From contig NC_132881.1 in NCBI RefSeq assembly GCF_030463535.1, positions 5,996,026-6,060,025 of the forward strand: a stretch of 64,000 nt of DNA. Reading direction: 5' to 3'. This stretch comes from Salminus brasiliensis (lineage: Eukaryota > Chordata > Actinopteri > Characiformes > Bryconidae). The notes under the pieces are model-generated. The model worked only from the letters and a program-made list of their open reading frames with translations. It was not told the origin of the DNA and searched no databases. The position numbers were made by a program, and so were the translations under genes. Positions 11,830 to 23,430 of this stretch are shown here, one piece after another; position 1 is the first letter of the stretch; every line of letters begins with the position of its first letter.

Positions 11830-12330
11830 CATGGTCACATGGTCCACAACTGACCATTTAAGGCATGGATTTCACAAAACCTCTGAAAGCGTCCTGTCGT
11901 ATCTGGCACCAAGCCGTTAGCAGCAGAACCTTTACAACCTGTAAGCTGTGAGGTGTGGAGCCTCTACGGATCAGATGAGTGAGCCTTAGATGCCCATGAC
12001 CCTGTCGCTGGTTCGCTGGTTGTCCAAGTGTTCCCTGGAGCACTTTCGGTAGTGGTAGTGACCACTGCATACCGGGAACACCTCACATGACCTGCCTGAT
12101 GTTTTGGAGACGTTCTGGCCCAGTCGTCTAGCCGTCAGACTTTGCTCAAATCCTTATCCTTCCCCATGTTTCCTGCACATCAGGTCTGTTATTTCCAACA
12201 CATCAACTTCAAGAACTGTCTGTTCACTTGCTGCCTAATATGTAGATCCCCCTCTTTGGGAGATGCCACTGTAGATGAAGATCATCAATGTTTTTCAGCT
12301 CACCTGCCAGCGGTGTTAATGTTATGGAAA
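11830..12330 (-). mobile_element. Tc1/mariner element, deleted, copy 3
   Basis: The minus strand gives LQVVKVLLLTAWCQIRQDAF followed by RGFVKSMP, the C-terminus of the same transposase as copies 1 and 2, with the terminal words GCCTAATATGTAGATCCCCC at the right. It is non-functional. Confidence 0.7.
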
Positions 12331-12458
12331 TATACACTGCACTTGCTTAAAAATCCAGTCAACACCACAATGCAATCAAGAAAACACGCAACTAAGGCTT
12401 TCTTTACACTTGGTCCAATCAAAATCTGCCTAAAATTCAGCTTGAATTGGGACACAGC

Positions 12459-12741
12459 AGCTGTGTCCCAATTCAGGGGCAGGGGCATCCTTCAAAGGAT
12501 GCAGTACTTCTCGCTGCATCACAAAAACGGCAATCCTGTAACCTAGTAACCTTGACGGCTGCGGTTGGCACAGCTCTCGGGACGAATCTCGGGATATGTT
12601 GGCTGGTGAAGGATCCAACGGGTGCCGTGGAAAAGGGAAGCTCTGAGAGGGGACAGTCTAGTCGCACCACCATACTCAACACTATCAATATTTGAATGCA
12701 GCCTTTAAAGGATGCATCCCTGAAAATTGGGACACAGCTGA
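12459..12741. mobile_element. MITE with CAGCTGTGTCCCAATTCAGG termini
   Basis: The left end GCTGTGTCCCAATTCAGGGG and the right end CCCTGAAAATTGGGACACAGC are inverted, as are the next-in motifs GCATCCTTCAAAGGATGCAG and CTTTAAAGGATGCATCC. A partial relative is at about 19,470-19,655. Confidence 0.75.
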
Positions 12742-13059
12742 TTTCTCTAGACTGGTTAAATCCCAAATAGCTTCCTTCACTCTATAGCACATTTCTACCA
12801 TTGAATAATGTAGTGTTTGCAACAGCTAGAGGTGGACTGGGGTCAGGTTCTCCAGCCGGACGAGCCCATCATGCTATACCAGTAAGAGTCCTTGGGCAAG
12901 ACTCCTAATACTACGTTCTCCTACCTGTTTAACATGAAGCCGTTACTTAAGTGGAAAAAAACAAACACACATCGAAGCACATCTGGAGTTTGCAGAACTC
13001 ATCAGAGTGACTCAGCTGAACTGCAGAATTCAGGGAGACGCAGCAAGACAACCTCCTTC

Positions 13060-13200
13060 AGTCTGAGAAAAAAGCTAAAGCTTGGGAGAAAGGCCACCCT
13101 TCAGCAGGACAGTGACCCCAAGCACAAGGCCAAACACTACAGGGGAGGCTAAACGACAATAAGGTGAACGTTCTACCATGTCCAGAGCTCCAGTTTTTTT
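13060..13200 (+). mobile_element. Tc1-like transposase fragment
   Basis: It encodes ATLQQDSDPKHKAKHY, matching the QQDNDPKHT catalytic-Asp motif of fish Tc1 transposases. Only this fragment remains. Confidence 0.6.
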
Positions 13201-13212
13201 AGACCTATTTGC

Positions 13213-13810
13213 AGATGTATATGGACAAAAGTATTGGGACATCAATCATCCTTGATTGTTTCTTCCAAATTCAATCGCATAAAAAAAAAAAAACCCACTA
13301 GTCCTGCTTTTCTTGAAGTAACTGTCTACTGTCCAGGGAAGGCCTTCAACTAGATTTCAGTGCATTGCTGTGAGGATTTGATTGCATCAGTGAGCAACAA
13401 GAGCGTCAGTGAGGTCAGGATGTTGGATGATCACCATCCTACCTTATCGCCAACTCCCCAACTCATCCCAAAAGTACTGGATGGAGCACCATCCCTCATA
13501 CCAGAGAACACAATTCCACTGCTCCACAGCTTAATGCTGGATACTGAGATAATACCCCCATAATATAGACTAGGTGGACAAAAGTATTGGGACACTCATT
13601 GTTTCTTCTGAAATCAAGGGTATTAAAAAAGAGGTTATTGGATGGAGCACCAACATTCCAGACAACACAGTTCCTCTGCTCCACAACTCAATACTGGGGG
13701 GCTTTATACCCGTCTAGCCCACGCCTAAAATTAGACATGGCGGCATTAGGTTCATGAGTGTCCTGTTATACTGTAATAACGATGTTTGTTGGCGAGCACT
13801 GAAACAATGT
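13213..13810. mobile_element. MITE cluster, 'GGACAAAAGTATTGGGACA' family
   Basis: GGACAAAAGTATTGGGACA occurs at about 13,222 and again at about 13,576. The interiors share ACTGTCTACTGTCCAGGGAA and GAGGTCAGGATGTTGG with 15,465-15,875. It looks like two overlapping or nested copies. Confidence 0.7.
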
Positions 13811-15460
13811 CAAAACAAGGTGCTATATCGGTCAATATCCAATCACGGACAAACTTTCAGCATTCTTAATAAACGAACAACGGGCTTTGGGAGAGAATTG
13901 TGAGTGGAATGCTGCCTGAATGGCAGGGCAGGGCCATCTACAGGGCAGAGTGGGTAATGCGCTTAAGTTTTCTCTGTATATCTTGTGATTTATATCCCAA
14001 GACATTTATCTTGAGAAAATAATCTTGATATGATGAGAAAATTGCCCCTCACTTTTCCATCTGCTTGGTTGTTATAAATGTTATAAACATTTTTAACCGT
14101 TAAATGTGTTGCTTTGCTTTTGGGTCCTGTTATATGTGCATTATATGTACTAGTGTAACTGCAACAGCTAAAGGTGGACATGAAACTGGGCAGGAATCAG
14201 TTCAAAATGCTGCACTGGACACTGGAGGTCGATAAATGCAAAAAGAGATCACATGATATCAGTAATACAGATCTGCATCAATCCATAACATAACATTTAT
14301 AATTGATCATTATTTCCAAAACATTCCAAAACAATATAATAATGTGTAAAGTTATCCAGGAAACATTACCTTTAAATATTAATTAAAAAATTAATTTGAG
14401 TATTTTTTTTAAACATATTAGAGAAACCCCCAAGTCATCCCTCAAATGTTCTTTGAAGGCTTCATTTTTCTATATGTAAATAAAGGGTTCCTACATGGGT
14501 TTATACTTATACTACTATTATTACCAATAATATATATAGAATAAATATTAAATATTAAATTAGTGAGACTAATTAACACGATTAACAACCAAAACAATGT
14601 AATTTAAGAAGATTTTTTTAGTTTTAATAAAGCAACAGTACAGGGAGAGGCATTCCCTCTAGCCCGCTAACGACGTAGCTATATACGGAGAAAAATACAA
14701 TTCCCATAAAGCTTTGCTGCTAATGTAACTTTTATCCGTGACTAATCATCAATATTATCAATTTATTTTTATTTTGTTTATTAACTAAGCCTTTTTAAAA
14801 GCCTGACAAAAACTGTAACCTTTTTTTAAACCCTTATAATTTCACGCTTTTAAAAACACCTGTAACCTACAGACTCGAGCTCAGGCTGTTCCCCAGCTGC
14901 TCCAACAGCATCCTCAGCCTGACCGAGGCTTTGTCCGCTGGATGACAGGCTTATTTACAGGTGTATCAGAGCAGGAAACTCAGCTAAAATGTCGCAGGGT
15001 GTTTCATCACACACTCACCTCTCGCAGACATGACAGGAGCTCCGAGAGCTGGAAATGTCTCCCCGCTGGTCCTACGCGGTGTCCCAGTGTGGCAACGGCT
15101 CCCCCTCGGACGCATCTCATAGCGAAAGTGCTAGTCTGACATTTCAACAAGACAGGGAGGCGACGATGCTTGGGCGTGTCGTCGCAAGTGCTCTCGGGAA
15201 ATGGAGTCCTCGCAGGTGCCTGAGGACTGCAGCCAAAGCAACAGCTGTAGCTAATAAGGTTGGGTGGGACAAGAGTGACCCAAAAATAGTAAGTGGTTCA
15301 ATGTCGAGAGCAAAGACACAGTCCCCCCCTCCTCCTCACCCCAGGTCCATTTTTTTGCATTAAAAGTCACGAAAGAGCTCGAAGGGCATTTTTTTACAAA
15401 CTGTGGTTGTTTTTAATAAGGCGTGGCCACAAGATAATTTATTGAGGTATTGAGATAATA
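13811..15460. other. Intergenic DNA with a small GC-rich patch
   Basis: AT-rich DNA, except 14,870-15,350, which is richer in C+G and holds a plus-strand open frame (from 15,055) without recognisable domains. It might be a first exon or promoter of an unseen gene; support is weak. Confidence 0.3.
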
Positions 15461-15464
15461 TAGA

Positions 15465-15875
15465 CTACACAGACAAAAGTATTCGGACACCTTCTTGGTC
15501 ACTGATTCATCTGAAATCAAGGCTCTTTCGTTGGAGTAACTGTCTCTACAGTCCAGGGAAGAAGGCTGTCTACCAACAAGAGTGTTAATGAGGTCAGGAT
15601 GTTGGCTGACCACCATCCATCTCATTCCCAACTCCCCAGTTCATCCCAGTGGTACTGGATAAGGCACCATCATTCAAGAGAACACAGCTGCACTTCTCCT
15701 CAGCTCAATAATACACCCCTCTAGCCCAGGCCTGGCATCATGGTGCCAATAGAGTCCTATTGTACTGGCATGTGCATTTGCACATCTGTGTCAGCAATGG
15801 TTGCAACTTCAAGTAGCTGAATGCATTCAGTAGAAGAGGTGTCCACAAACATTAGGGTAAATAGTGTATTAAGGC
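15465..15875. mobile_element. MITE, 'GACAAAAGTATTCGGACACC' family
   Basis: It begins CACAGACAAAAGTATTCGGA and ends GGTGTCCACAAACATTAGGG, with the same interior as the 13.2-kb copies. Confidence 0.7.
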
Positions 15876-15884
15876 CACATAATA

Positions 15885-16960
15885 ATATATTGAGGCATAT
15901 ATATTATTGTCAGCAAATAACATTGAGGCCATCACATAATAAGTTATGGCCATAATATACAGAGGCCACGAAATAATTACCCCCCCCCCCCCCCCCAAAT
16001 ATGAATTATATTAAAATCCATAATACACCCAGGCTAGAAAATAATATATTGAGTTCAAATCATAATATATTAAGGTCAGAACATAATATAATAGAGTAAG
16101 ATTAAATATACTGAGGCTCATAATATATGAAGGCCACACAATATTATAATGAGGCCACCACATAATATCTTAAGGCCATTATATAATGTGGCCACAAAAT
16201 ATTATAATGAGGCCATCACATAATATATCAAGGCCATTATATAATGTGGCCACAAAATAATATATGAAGGCCACAAAATATTATAATGAGGCCACCACAT
16301 AATATCTTAAGGCCATTATATAATGTGGCCACAAAATAATATATGAAGGCCACAAAATATTATAATGAGGCCACCACATAATATATTAAGGCCATTATAT
16401 AATGTGGCCACAAAATAAAATATGAAGGCCACAAAATATTATAATGAGGCCACCACATAATATCTTAAGGCCATTATATAATGTGGCCACAAAATATTAT
16501 AATGAGGCCACCACATAATATATTAAGGCCATTATATAATGTGGCCACAAAATAAAATATGAAGGCCACAAAATATTATAATGAGGCCACCACATAATAT
16601 ATTAAGGCCATTATATATTGAGGCCACAAAATATTATATTGAGGCCACCACATAATATATTAAGGCCATTATATAATGTGGCCACAAAATAATATATGAA
16701 GGCCATAAAATATTATAATGAGGCCACCACATAATATATTAAGGCCATTATATAATGTGGCCACAAAATAATATATGAAGGCCACAAAATATTATATTGA
16801 GGCCACCACATAATATATTAATGCCATTATATATTAAGGCAACATTATAATATATTGAGGGAACAAGAATATATTAAGGTCAGGAAATAACAAAGAAAGG
16901 CCACCATATAATATATTAAGATTAACGTATTGTATTATTTTGTGGCCTCAATATATTATC
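15885..16960. repeat. AT-rich satellite with about 20-bp subunits in a roughly 80-bp higher-order unit
   Basis: GGCCA recurs about every 20 bp, separated by AT blocks such as TTATATAATGTGGCCACAAA and ATTATAATGAGGCCACCACA. Four subunits make a roughly 80-bp unit repeated about ten times, with more diverged subunits at both ends. A poly-C run of about 17 bases (15,980-15,996) interrupts the left edge. Confidence 0.9.
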
Positions 16961-17264
16961 TTGTGGCCCTGCCTTATTAAGAAGCACCATCAGGTCACTT
17001 TTGAGGCTCTGTAGTAAACAAAGCGGGCCAATAACACTGTATATGCATTTTTAGGTAAAATAATGAATAAACGTCTGACTGATGTTAAGGAGGAGCAGAA
17101 GAAGTTGCAGCAGCATCTTTGGGCACAAGATGGCAGCACATCAACTCCAGACAAAGAAGCAGAAAGATCAGCAGTGAAATCAGGTGAGTTACTAACTAAA
17201 CACTGCTCTAATGACGGATTGTGGCTTATTTCAGTAAAAGTTTTAGTAAAGCAGAGTAACTGAC

Positions 17265-17456
17265 CTGTTTTGGATCCTCCTGTTTCCACACACTGCTTCA
17301 TCCATTTAGAGAGGATGAGCTTCAGCTGAGAGACTGGAGCTCCACCCTCAACTGAAAGCTGGTGTTTGAAGCTCAGGTTGGAGCTGCTGTGCTGTTTCTC
17401 ATGAAGAAACTGCTGTAGTTTTACTACAGTAACGCTGTGCTCACCCTCACACCCTC
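17265..17456 (-). CDS. Unrecognised phase 1-1 exon candidate beside the minisatellite
   Basis: A 192-nt minus-strand open segment sits between TTCAG (acceptor) and GTCAG (donor). Read with two bases carried in and one out, it gives CEGEHSVTVVKLQQFLHEKQ, then HSSSNLSFKHQLSVEGGAPV, then SQLKLILSKWMKQCVETGGS. It begins 79 bp from the 36-bp minisatellite. A decayed inverted copy with stops and insertions is at about 29,783-30,003, beside the related 31-bp minisatellite. The open frame here, against clear decay there, suggests that coding was once or is still under selection. No family was recognised. Confidence 0.35.
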
Positions 17457-17534
17457 CTGAAGTTCACCTGACAGTTGCATGAAAGGTCAGTAATCTTCTA
17501 AAATGTTGTTCAACAAAAGTCTCTGTTGGACAGG

Positions 17535-19285
17535 TGGTGGTACTGAATGCTGGCAGTGCAGATGGACACCTAGTGGTTCATGCTGGTAGTGCAGATGGAC
17601 ACCTGGTGGTTCATGCTGGTAGTGCAGATGGACGCCTGGTGGTGGTTGTTGCTGGTACTGCAGATGGACACTTGGTGGTGGTTGATGCTGGTACTGTAGA
17701 TGGACACCTGATGGTGGTTGAAGCTGGTAGTGTAGATGGACACCTGATGGTGGTTGATGCTGGTAGTGCAGATGGACACCTGATGGTGGTTGATGCTGGT
17801 ACTGTAGATGGACACCTGATGGTGGTTGATGCTGGTAGTGTAGATGGACACCTGGTGGTGGTTGATGCTGGTAGTGTAGATGGACACCTGATGGTGGTTG
17901 AAGCTGGTAGTGCAGATGGACACCTGATGGTGGTTGATGCTGGTAGTGTAGATGGACACCTGGTGGTGGTTGATGCTGGTAGTGTAGATGGACACCTGAT
18001 GGTGGTTGAAGCTGGTAGTGTAGATGGACACCTGATGGTGGTTGATGCTGGTAGTGCAGATGGACACCTGATGGTGGTTGATGCTGGTACTGTAGATGGA
18101 CACCTGATGGTGGTTGAAGCTGGTAGTGCAGATGGACACCTGATGGTGGTTGATGCTGGTAGTGTAGATGGACACCTGGTGGTGGTTGATGCTGGTAGTG
18201 TAGATGGACACCTGATGGTGGTTGAAGCTGGTAGTGCAGATGGACACCTGATGGTGGTTGAAGCTGGTAGTGTAAATGGACACCTGATGGTGGTTGATGC
18301 TGGTAGTGCAGATGGACGCCTGGTGGTGGTTGATGCTGGTACTGTAGATGGACACCTGATGGTGGTTGAAGCTGGTAGTGCAGATGGACGCCTGGTGGTG
18401 GTTGATGCTGGTATTGTAGATGGACACCTGGTGGTTGATGCTGGAAATATAGATGGACATTGTGGTGAATGCTGGTAGAGCAGAAGGACATCTGGTGGTG
18501 GTTGATGGTGGTAGTGTAGATGGACGCCTGGTGGTGGTTGATGCTGGTAGTGTAGATGGACGCCTGGTGATGGTTGATGCTGGTAGTGTAGATGGACGCC
18601 TGGTGGTGGTTGATGCTGGTAGTGTAGATGGACGCCTGGTGGTGGTTGATGCTGGTAGTGTAGATGGACGCCTGGTGGTGGTTGATGCTGGTAGTGTAGA
18701 TGGACGCCTGGTGATGGTTGATGCTGGTACTGCAGATGGACACTTGGTGATGGTTGATGCTGGTACTGCAGATGGACACTTGGTGGTGGTTGATGCTGGT
18801 ACTGTAGATGGACACATGGTGGTGGTTGATGCTGGTAGTGCAGATGGACACCTGGTGGTTGATGCTGGTACTGTAGACGGACACCTGCTGGTTGATGCTG
18901 GAAATATAGATGGACATTGTGGTGAATGCTGGTAGAGCAATTGGACATTTGGTGGATGATGCTGGTAGTGCAGATGGACACCTGGTGGTGGTTGATGCTG
19001 GTACTGTAGATGGACAACTCATGGTGGTTGATGCTGGTAGTGTAGACGGACACCTGGTGGTTGATGCTGGTAGTGTAGACGGACACCTGGTGGTTGATGC
19101 TGGTAGTGTAGATGGACACCTGGTGGTTGGTGCTGGTACTGTAGATGGACACCTGGTGGTTGATGCTGGTACTGTAGATGGACACCTGGTGGTTGGTGCT
19201 GGTACTGTAGATGGACACTCGGTGGTTGATGCTGGTAGTGCAGATGGACACCAGGTGGTTGATGCTGGTACTGTACTAATGACCA
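17535..19285. repeat. 36-bp minisatellite (some 33-bp units), about 1.75 kb
   Basis: The core unit is GATGCTGGTAGTGTAGATGG followed by ACACCTGATGGTGGTT, 36 bp, near 50 copies. Many units in the right third lack three bases (33 bp). Variants (GTAGTG / GTACTG; GATGCT / GAAGCT; CACCTG / CGCCTG) recur in ordered groups, giving a higher-order pattern. Because unit lengths are multiples of three, several frames stay open on both strands. Confidence 0.95.
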
Positions 19286-19299
19286 GGTGTAAATAGGGT

Positions 19300-20670
19300 C
19301 TTGCGTCCTACTGTGCTTCCTGCATGAGCTCCTGAGTTAGCCATCAGAAATAAAGATAAAAAACAATGAATAAAAAATAGAAGAAAGAATGCATGCCGGT
19401 GAGGATGCCAGTAATCACACTTTTTCTGAAATTTATTGTCGTCATTTTTATTATTATTTAGTGAAAATCACAATCAAGGACATCCAGCGGGGAAGGGCAG
19501 GAACAGCAGTGCTGTGATGCGAAGAGGAAATCCACTGCAGACTGTCTCATGTTGGTTCGGTCTGCACAATCTATGTCGACTTTGAAGGCTATACCTTTGT
19601 CGACTGCATCCTTTGAAGGATGCAAGCCCCTGAAATAGGACACACATATAGAACATAAAGCATATAGACATTTAATAATGTGAGTGTGGTTAGTTCGGAA
19701 TGAGGATGGGGGAGGGGTTATGACGAGAGTGTAAAGTGCAGTAAAGTGTGTGTAATTCCAGCAGTAGGTAATAAGTGCCTAACAAGGCTGTGGTGTTCCT
19801 TGTGTGGATGGTTTTGATGGTATAGGTGTAGAACGTCTGCGGCACCTTGGAGGGCAGCCTGAAGTCCCTTCAGCCTCTGAGGTGGGTGAGATGCTGATGG
19901 AGGCCGTCTTTGAAAGGGTGTAGGGTGTACTGGTGATCAACAAGACATAAAAGACCCCCAGTGTGCAAGGACATGGACAAACCCCCTAAGAGCTGGAGGA
20001 TGAAACCTTGGGAGGAACCAAGAATCACAAGGGGGACCCATCTAGTTCTACTGCTCAGGTGTGCTGATCTAATCATAATGTAGTATAACTAATGTAATCA
20101 TAGTAGTGATGATGAGAGTAATGAGAATAATGATGGTTAATGTTAGTAATAATAATGATGGCAGATAGTTAAGAGTCTGTGTCATTTTTAACATAATCAT
20201 TAGGCATAACAATGCATAACAATGGCAGTCAAGGCCACGGTTGCTTATAACTGAGCCCAGTGGCAATATGTGTAATGTAAAAAATAGCGGTCCTCAAATA
20301 GAGCCTTGCGGAACTCCATATCTCAGTTTTGTATAATTTGAAGATAAATCCTTTACCTTTACCAGTTGATAATGTTTAGTTAGATATTATTTTAACCACG
20401 ATAGGGCTGGCTGTTCCTGTGATTCCAACCATGTTCTCTTAACCATTCTAGACGGATAGTGTGATCTGTTGAATCAGGTAGAACTAATAAGGATACATTA
20501 GCGAACAAGGGGCTGAAATGGGTTTGGGATGCAGGCCCAACTCTTAGAGAGTTGAGAAAGCAGGTGAAGTTGGCTGTTGTTGGAATTTAGAAGGTTTGGT
20601 TAGGGGTTAAGCAATGAGGGCAGGGCACCAGAATGGTTGTGGATTGGAACGATTGAAGCGACTGCAGTAA
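19300..20670. other. Intergenic repeat debris
   Basis: Contains a partial MITE (19,470-19,655; GCATCCTTTGAAGGATGCA near a GGACACAC end) and a dispersed fish repeat at about 20,280-20,560 (GAGCCTTGCGGAACTCCATA). No gene is visible up to the TECR-like exon. Confidence 0.4.
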
Positions 20671-20677
20671 GGCCGCT

Positions 20678-20888
20678 CTACAGAATGAAGGGCAGGATGG
20701 GCGAGCAGAGAGGAGGATGGTGGCGGAACTCCTTTAGGTAGCTGCGGTGTTTCCCTTTGGCCCACACGGTCATCTGGATGAAACCCACCAGGGTAAAGAA
20801 GGCCATTGGCAGACACTGTGCCATTAAAGTGAAGCCCAGCCATGAACCCTGCTCGTAGGTATAGTTGGGGCAGGGCACCAGTAGATGT
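20678..20888 (-). CDS. Orphan terminal exon of trans-2,3-enoyl-CoA reductase (TECR-like)
   Basis: Read on the minus strand this encodes HLLVPCPNYTYEQGSWLGF, then TQCLP-like MAQCLPMAFFTLVGFIQMT, then VWAKGKHRSYLKEFR, and ends PILPFIL-TAG. This matches the C-terminus of TECR (human SCPNYTYEVGSWIGF, IWAKGKHRSYLKEFR, PIIPFLL). The frame is fully open to the stop. An AG dinucleotide at 20,890-20,889 could be the acceptor, but its pyrimidine tract is poor. TECR is an ER multi-pass enzyme doing the last step of very-long-chain fatty-acid elongation; this piece covers the last transmembrane segments and cytosolic tail. No other TECR exon was recognised in the window. It may be the last exon of a gene with long introns, or a stranded duplicate. 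Confidence 0.75.
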
Positions 20889-20899
20889 CTTCTTTTAGT

Positions 20900-22640
20900 A
20901 GTTGTGAGGGAATTGAGTCAAGCGTGAAAGTTGTACAATTAATGTCACCTAGAGCCTTTATTTATGGATATGTTGGCCAACACACTCATAAAGGGAGTCT
21001 CTGTAGGTCATAAACAGCATCAATGCGTTAGCTTTGGTCTTCACTATATTCAGTAATAGGCTAATTAATACATTTTTTTAATGTTAAGTTAAATGCAGCA
21101 ACTAACAAACCAGGCAGTGTATGAACCGTGAGCAAAAACTGCATTGTGTACCATTACTGTTGACTCAAGCTATGAAGATTTTTGCTCTTTGACTTTAAAT
21201 ATTTGACTATAATAGCCCAAGGATCGGTCCTCATGTAAAAATAAATACCCTGTCCCTTAATGAAATGACTGTGAGGCGTGATTTTTGAGCACACTGCTGC
21301 TGGATGGCGTCTGGCTGGCCTACAAGTATGTCTAGTTGACAGAGCCAGTCCTGTTAGCGACGTGGGTTGGGGAGATGGGACTCGTACCTGATGCTTGAAA
21401 TTCATCAAAACTCCTCCCATTAATGTGAAATCTTGCACAACACCACCAACCAAGTGTTGCCAGTATAAGTTTACCTTCCATTTGATATTTTAATCCTTGC
21501 TTGTGGTAGATCTTCAGTTTATGAGTTCCTCCTGCCGTACATGCTTTTAATGATGTGTTTGGTCTCACCAGCCTCATCCTGGCAGAATCCCAAAACCCAT
21601 GTGAAAGATGTAACCAAGTAAACACTCCACAGAGCTTAGAAGCTAGCTCAGTTTTGAGCCAGTACATATGAATAAGGAAGTCAATTCTGCTTTATGGAAG
21701 GTTCATTACCAGACACCTTCGGCTACACCAAATGTAATGCTGGTAAAACTTCAGTGAATTGCTGGTAGAATTTCAGTGAGAGTTTTATAAAGGCTCAGAT
21801 ATTATGGTCTGCTTATGTTCCACTGAAAAATAGCTCCACACTGCAGAACCTCAACTCCTTTATTTACATTCTGAGAACTGGGCAATATACTAATGCCGTT
21901 AATGGTGCATTGAGGCAACCAGATGGCGCTCTAAACACCAGGCCATGACAAATACTGGGATTAAAACATGCTTGAATTGAATGGGGAAGCCCAAACATCT
22001 GGAAACTCCTCAAGTACTACCATAAAAAGAAATCTTGTGATAGGCTTCACATTGACCGGTGTGTGATCTGGTGGGTCATTCCTGGTCTACACATGAACTC
22101 CGGAGGTCGTTTACGACTGGTGTGGTTCTCCACTCTCAAATTTCACCTGCTGGTCGGACTGGTAGGTGGCAGCTGGTCTGACGCAGGTAGAGGGAACCCC
22201 AGCGGGCCGTCTTCCAGCAGGGCGGGCTGGGTGACCATTTACTCTGAGAAGGTAAAGAGACAGAGTTACTTCTGAGAGGATTTATAGAGGGCAGAGAATG
22301 TTGAGCAGTATCAGAGTGTGTCTGGCGACTCCGGCAGGTCTGACTATAACAACCTCATTAAAAGGAGAGAGCCAGAAGGTAACACAGACACGGGAGTGCC
22401 CTGAAACACTAGCATCCATCTGCTCCACCTCCCACAAACCTGAGTGACCGCGTGCAACCAGCAAGACGACAGCTCCAGCATGTCAGTATACTTCAATTCC
22501 CTGTGTCCACGAATCCCTGGACCTACAACCTTTCTAAGGTCTTTCTATCTAAGGGAAAACATTAATTACCTAAAGCTAAACTAAACAGATTAGTTTTTAG
22601 CCTAGATTTGAAAATTGTCCCGAACATTATCTGGAAGATT
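20900..22640. other. Non-coding DNA with diverged repeats of the 24.3-kb unit
   Basis: About 21,380-22,090 resembles 24,350-24,880 in the same orientation (shared: TCATC-AAACTCCTCCCA-TAATGTGA; CTGGTGGGTCA) and parts of 26,920-27,300 in reverse. No exon was recognised. Confidence 0.45.
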
Positions 22641-22930
22641 ATTGGGGGCTTTATAAGAAAAGGCTTTTCCCCCTGCTGAGGTTTTCTGAGTTTTGAGAAT
22701 TACTAAGAAGCAGCGACCTGAGATCGAAGTAATCTTGATGGTTCATAATATGTAATAAGATCTTGCAGCTACTCAGAATCGAGGATAGAAGAATTTTGTA
22801 GTCAGTGCGTAATTTAACAGGGAGCCAATGAAGTGCTGATAGAGTGAGTTTGTATGGGGTGGAGGTGTGATGAGAGAGCTTTGTGATAGACTGGACTGAT
22901 GCACTGTACCACTGGCTGTTCAGCACCCTG
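22640..22930 (-). mobile_element. LINE ORF2 C-terminal relic
   Basis: The minus-strand frame reads LTLSALHWLPVKLRTDYKIL, the 'LHWLPVxxRIDFKI' motif near the end of ORF2 in several fish LINEs. The remainder is missing. Confidence 0.55.
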
Positions 22931-23430
22931 ATGGCCTAGGGGTAGAAGCTGTCTCGGAATCGTCTGGTTCTGGTCTTCAGGCTTCTGAACCTCCTGTGAG
23001 AACAGGCAGTGGCTTGGGTGGGTGGGGCCTTTAATAATTTAGTGAGATACAGGGTTATCCATATCAGACTGGTTCAATGTAGTGTCCTGATTTAGCCGTA
23101 AACTCATATAGTAGTGCTGAGTTTCACTCCTCTACAGTAAGATCCACTGTACTCTCACAGTACAATACTGTACAAGAGCTCTTGTTAAATTGTGGTGAAA
23201 TCCTTCAGTCTGATCTTGAGTCTGATCTTCAGGATCTGAACAGTTTAGTACCTCGACTTTCTCATGTAATAAGTGTGTTCAGTAAGACTCGCTTCTCCAC
23301 TGTCTGTTTATATTTTATGTAAAGTCGGTAAAAGGGAGTATTTTCTCTTCCAGTCTTTTTCAGGTCGGGACCCCGAGCTGATGTCGAGAAATCTCAACCC
23401 CTGCTCTGGACCTGATGTTTAAACATGACA

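Noticed and set aside
15055-15363. 102-codon ORF in a GC-richer patch
   Set aside because: No homology recognised and the end is a low-complexity proline run; listed only as part of an intergenic block.
17487-19251. Very long open frames (300-550 codons) on both strands
   Set aside because: They exist only because the minisatellite unit is 36 or 33 bp and lacks stops; several frames on both strands are open at once, the products are pure repeats, and no start or splice context is seen.
17535-19285. CRISPR-like array
   Set aside because: The 36-bp units are contiguous, with no unique spacers, in a vertebrate genome; it is a minisatellite.
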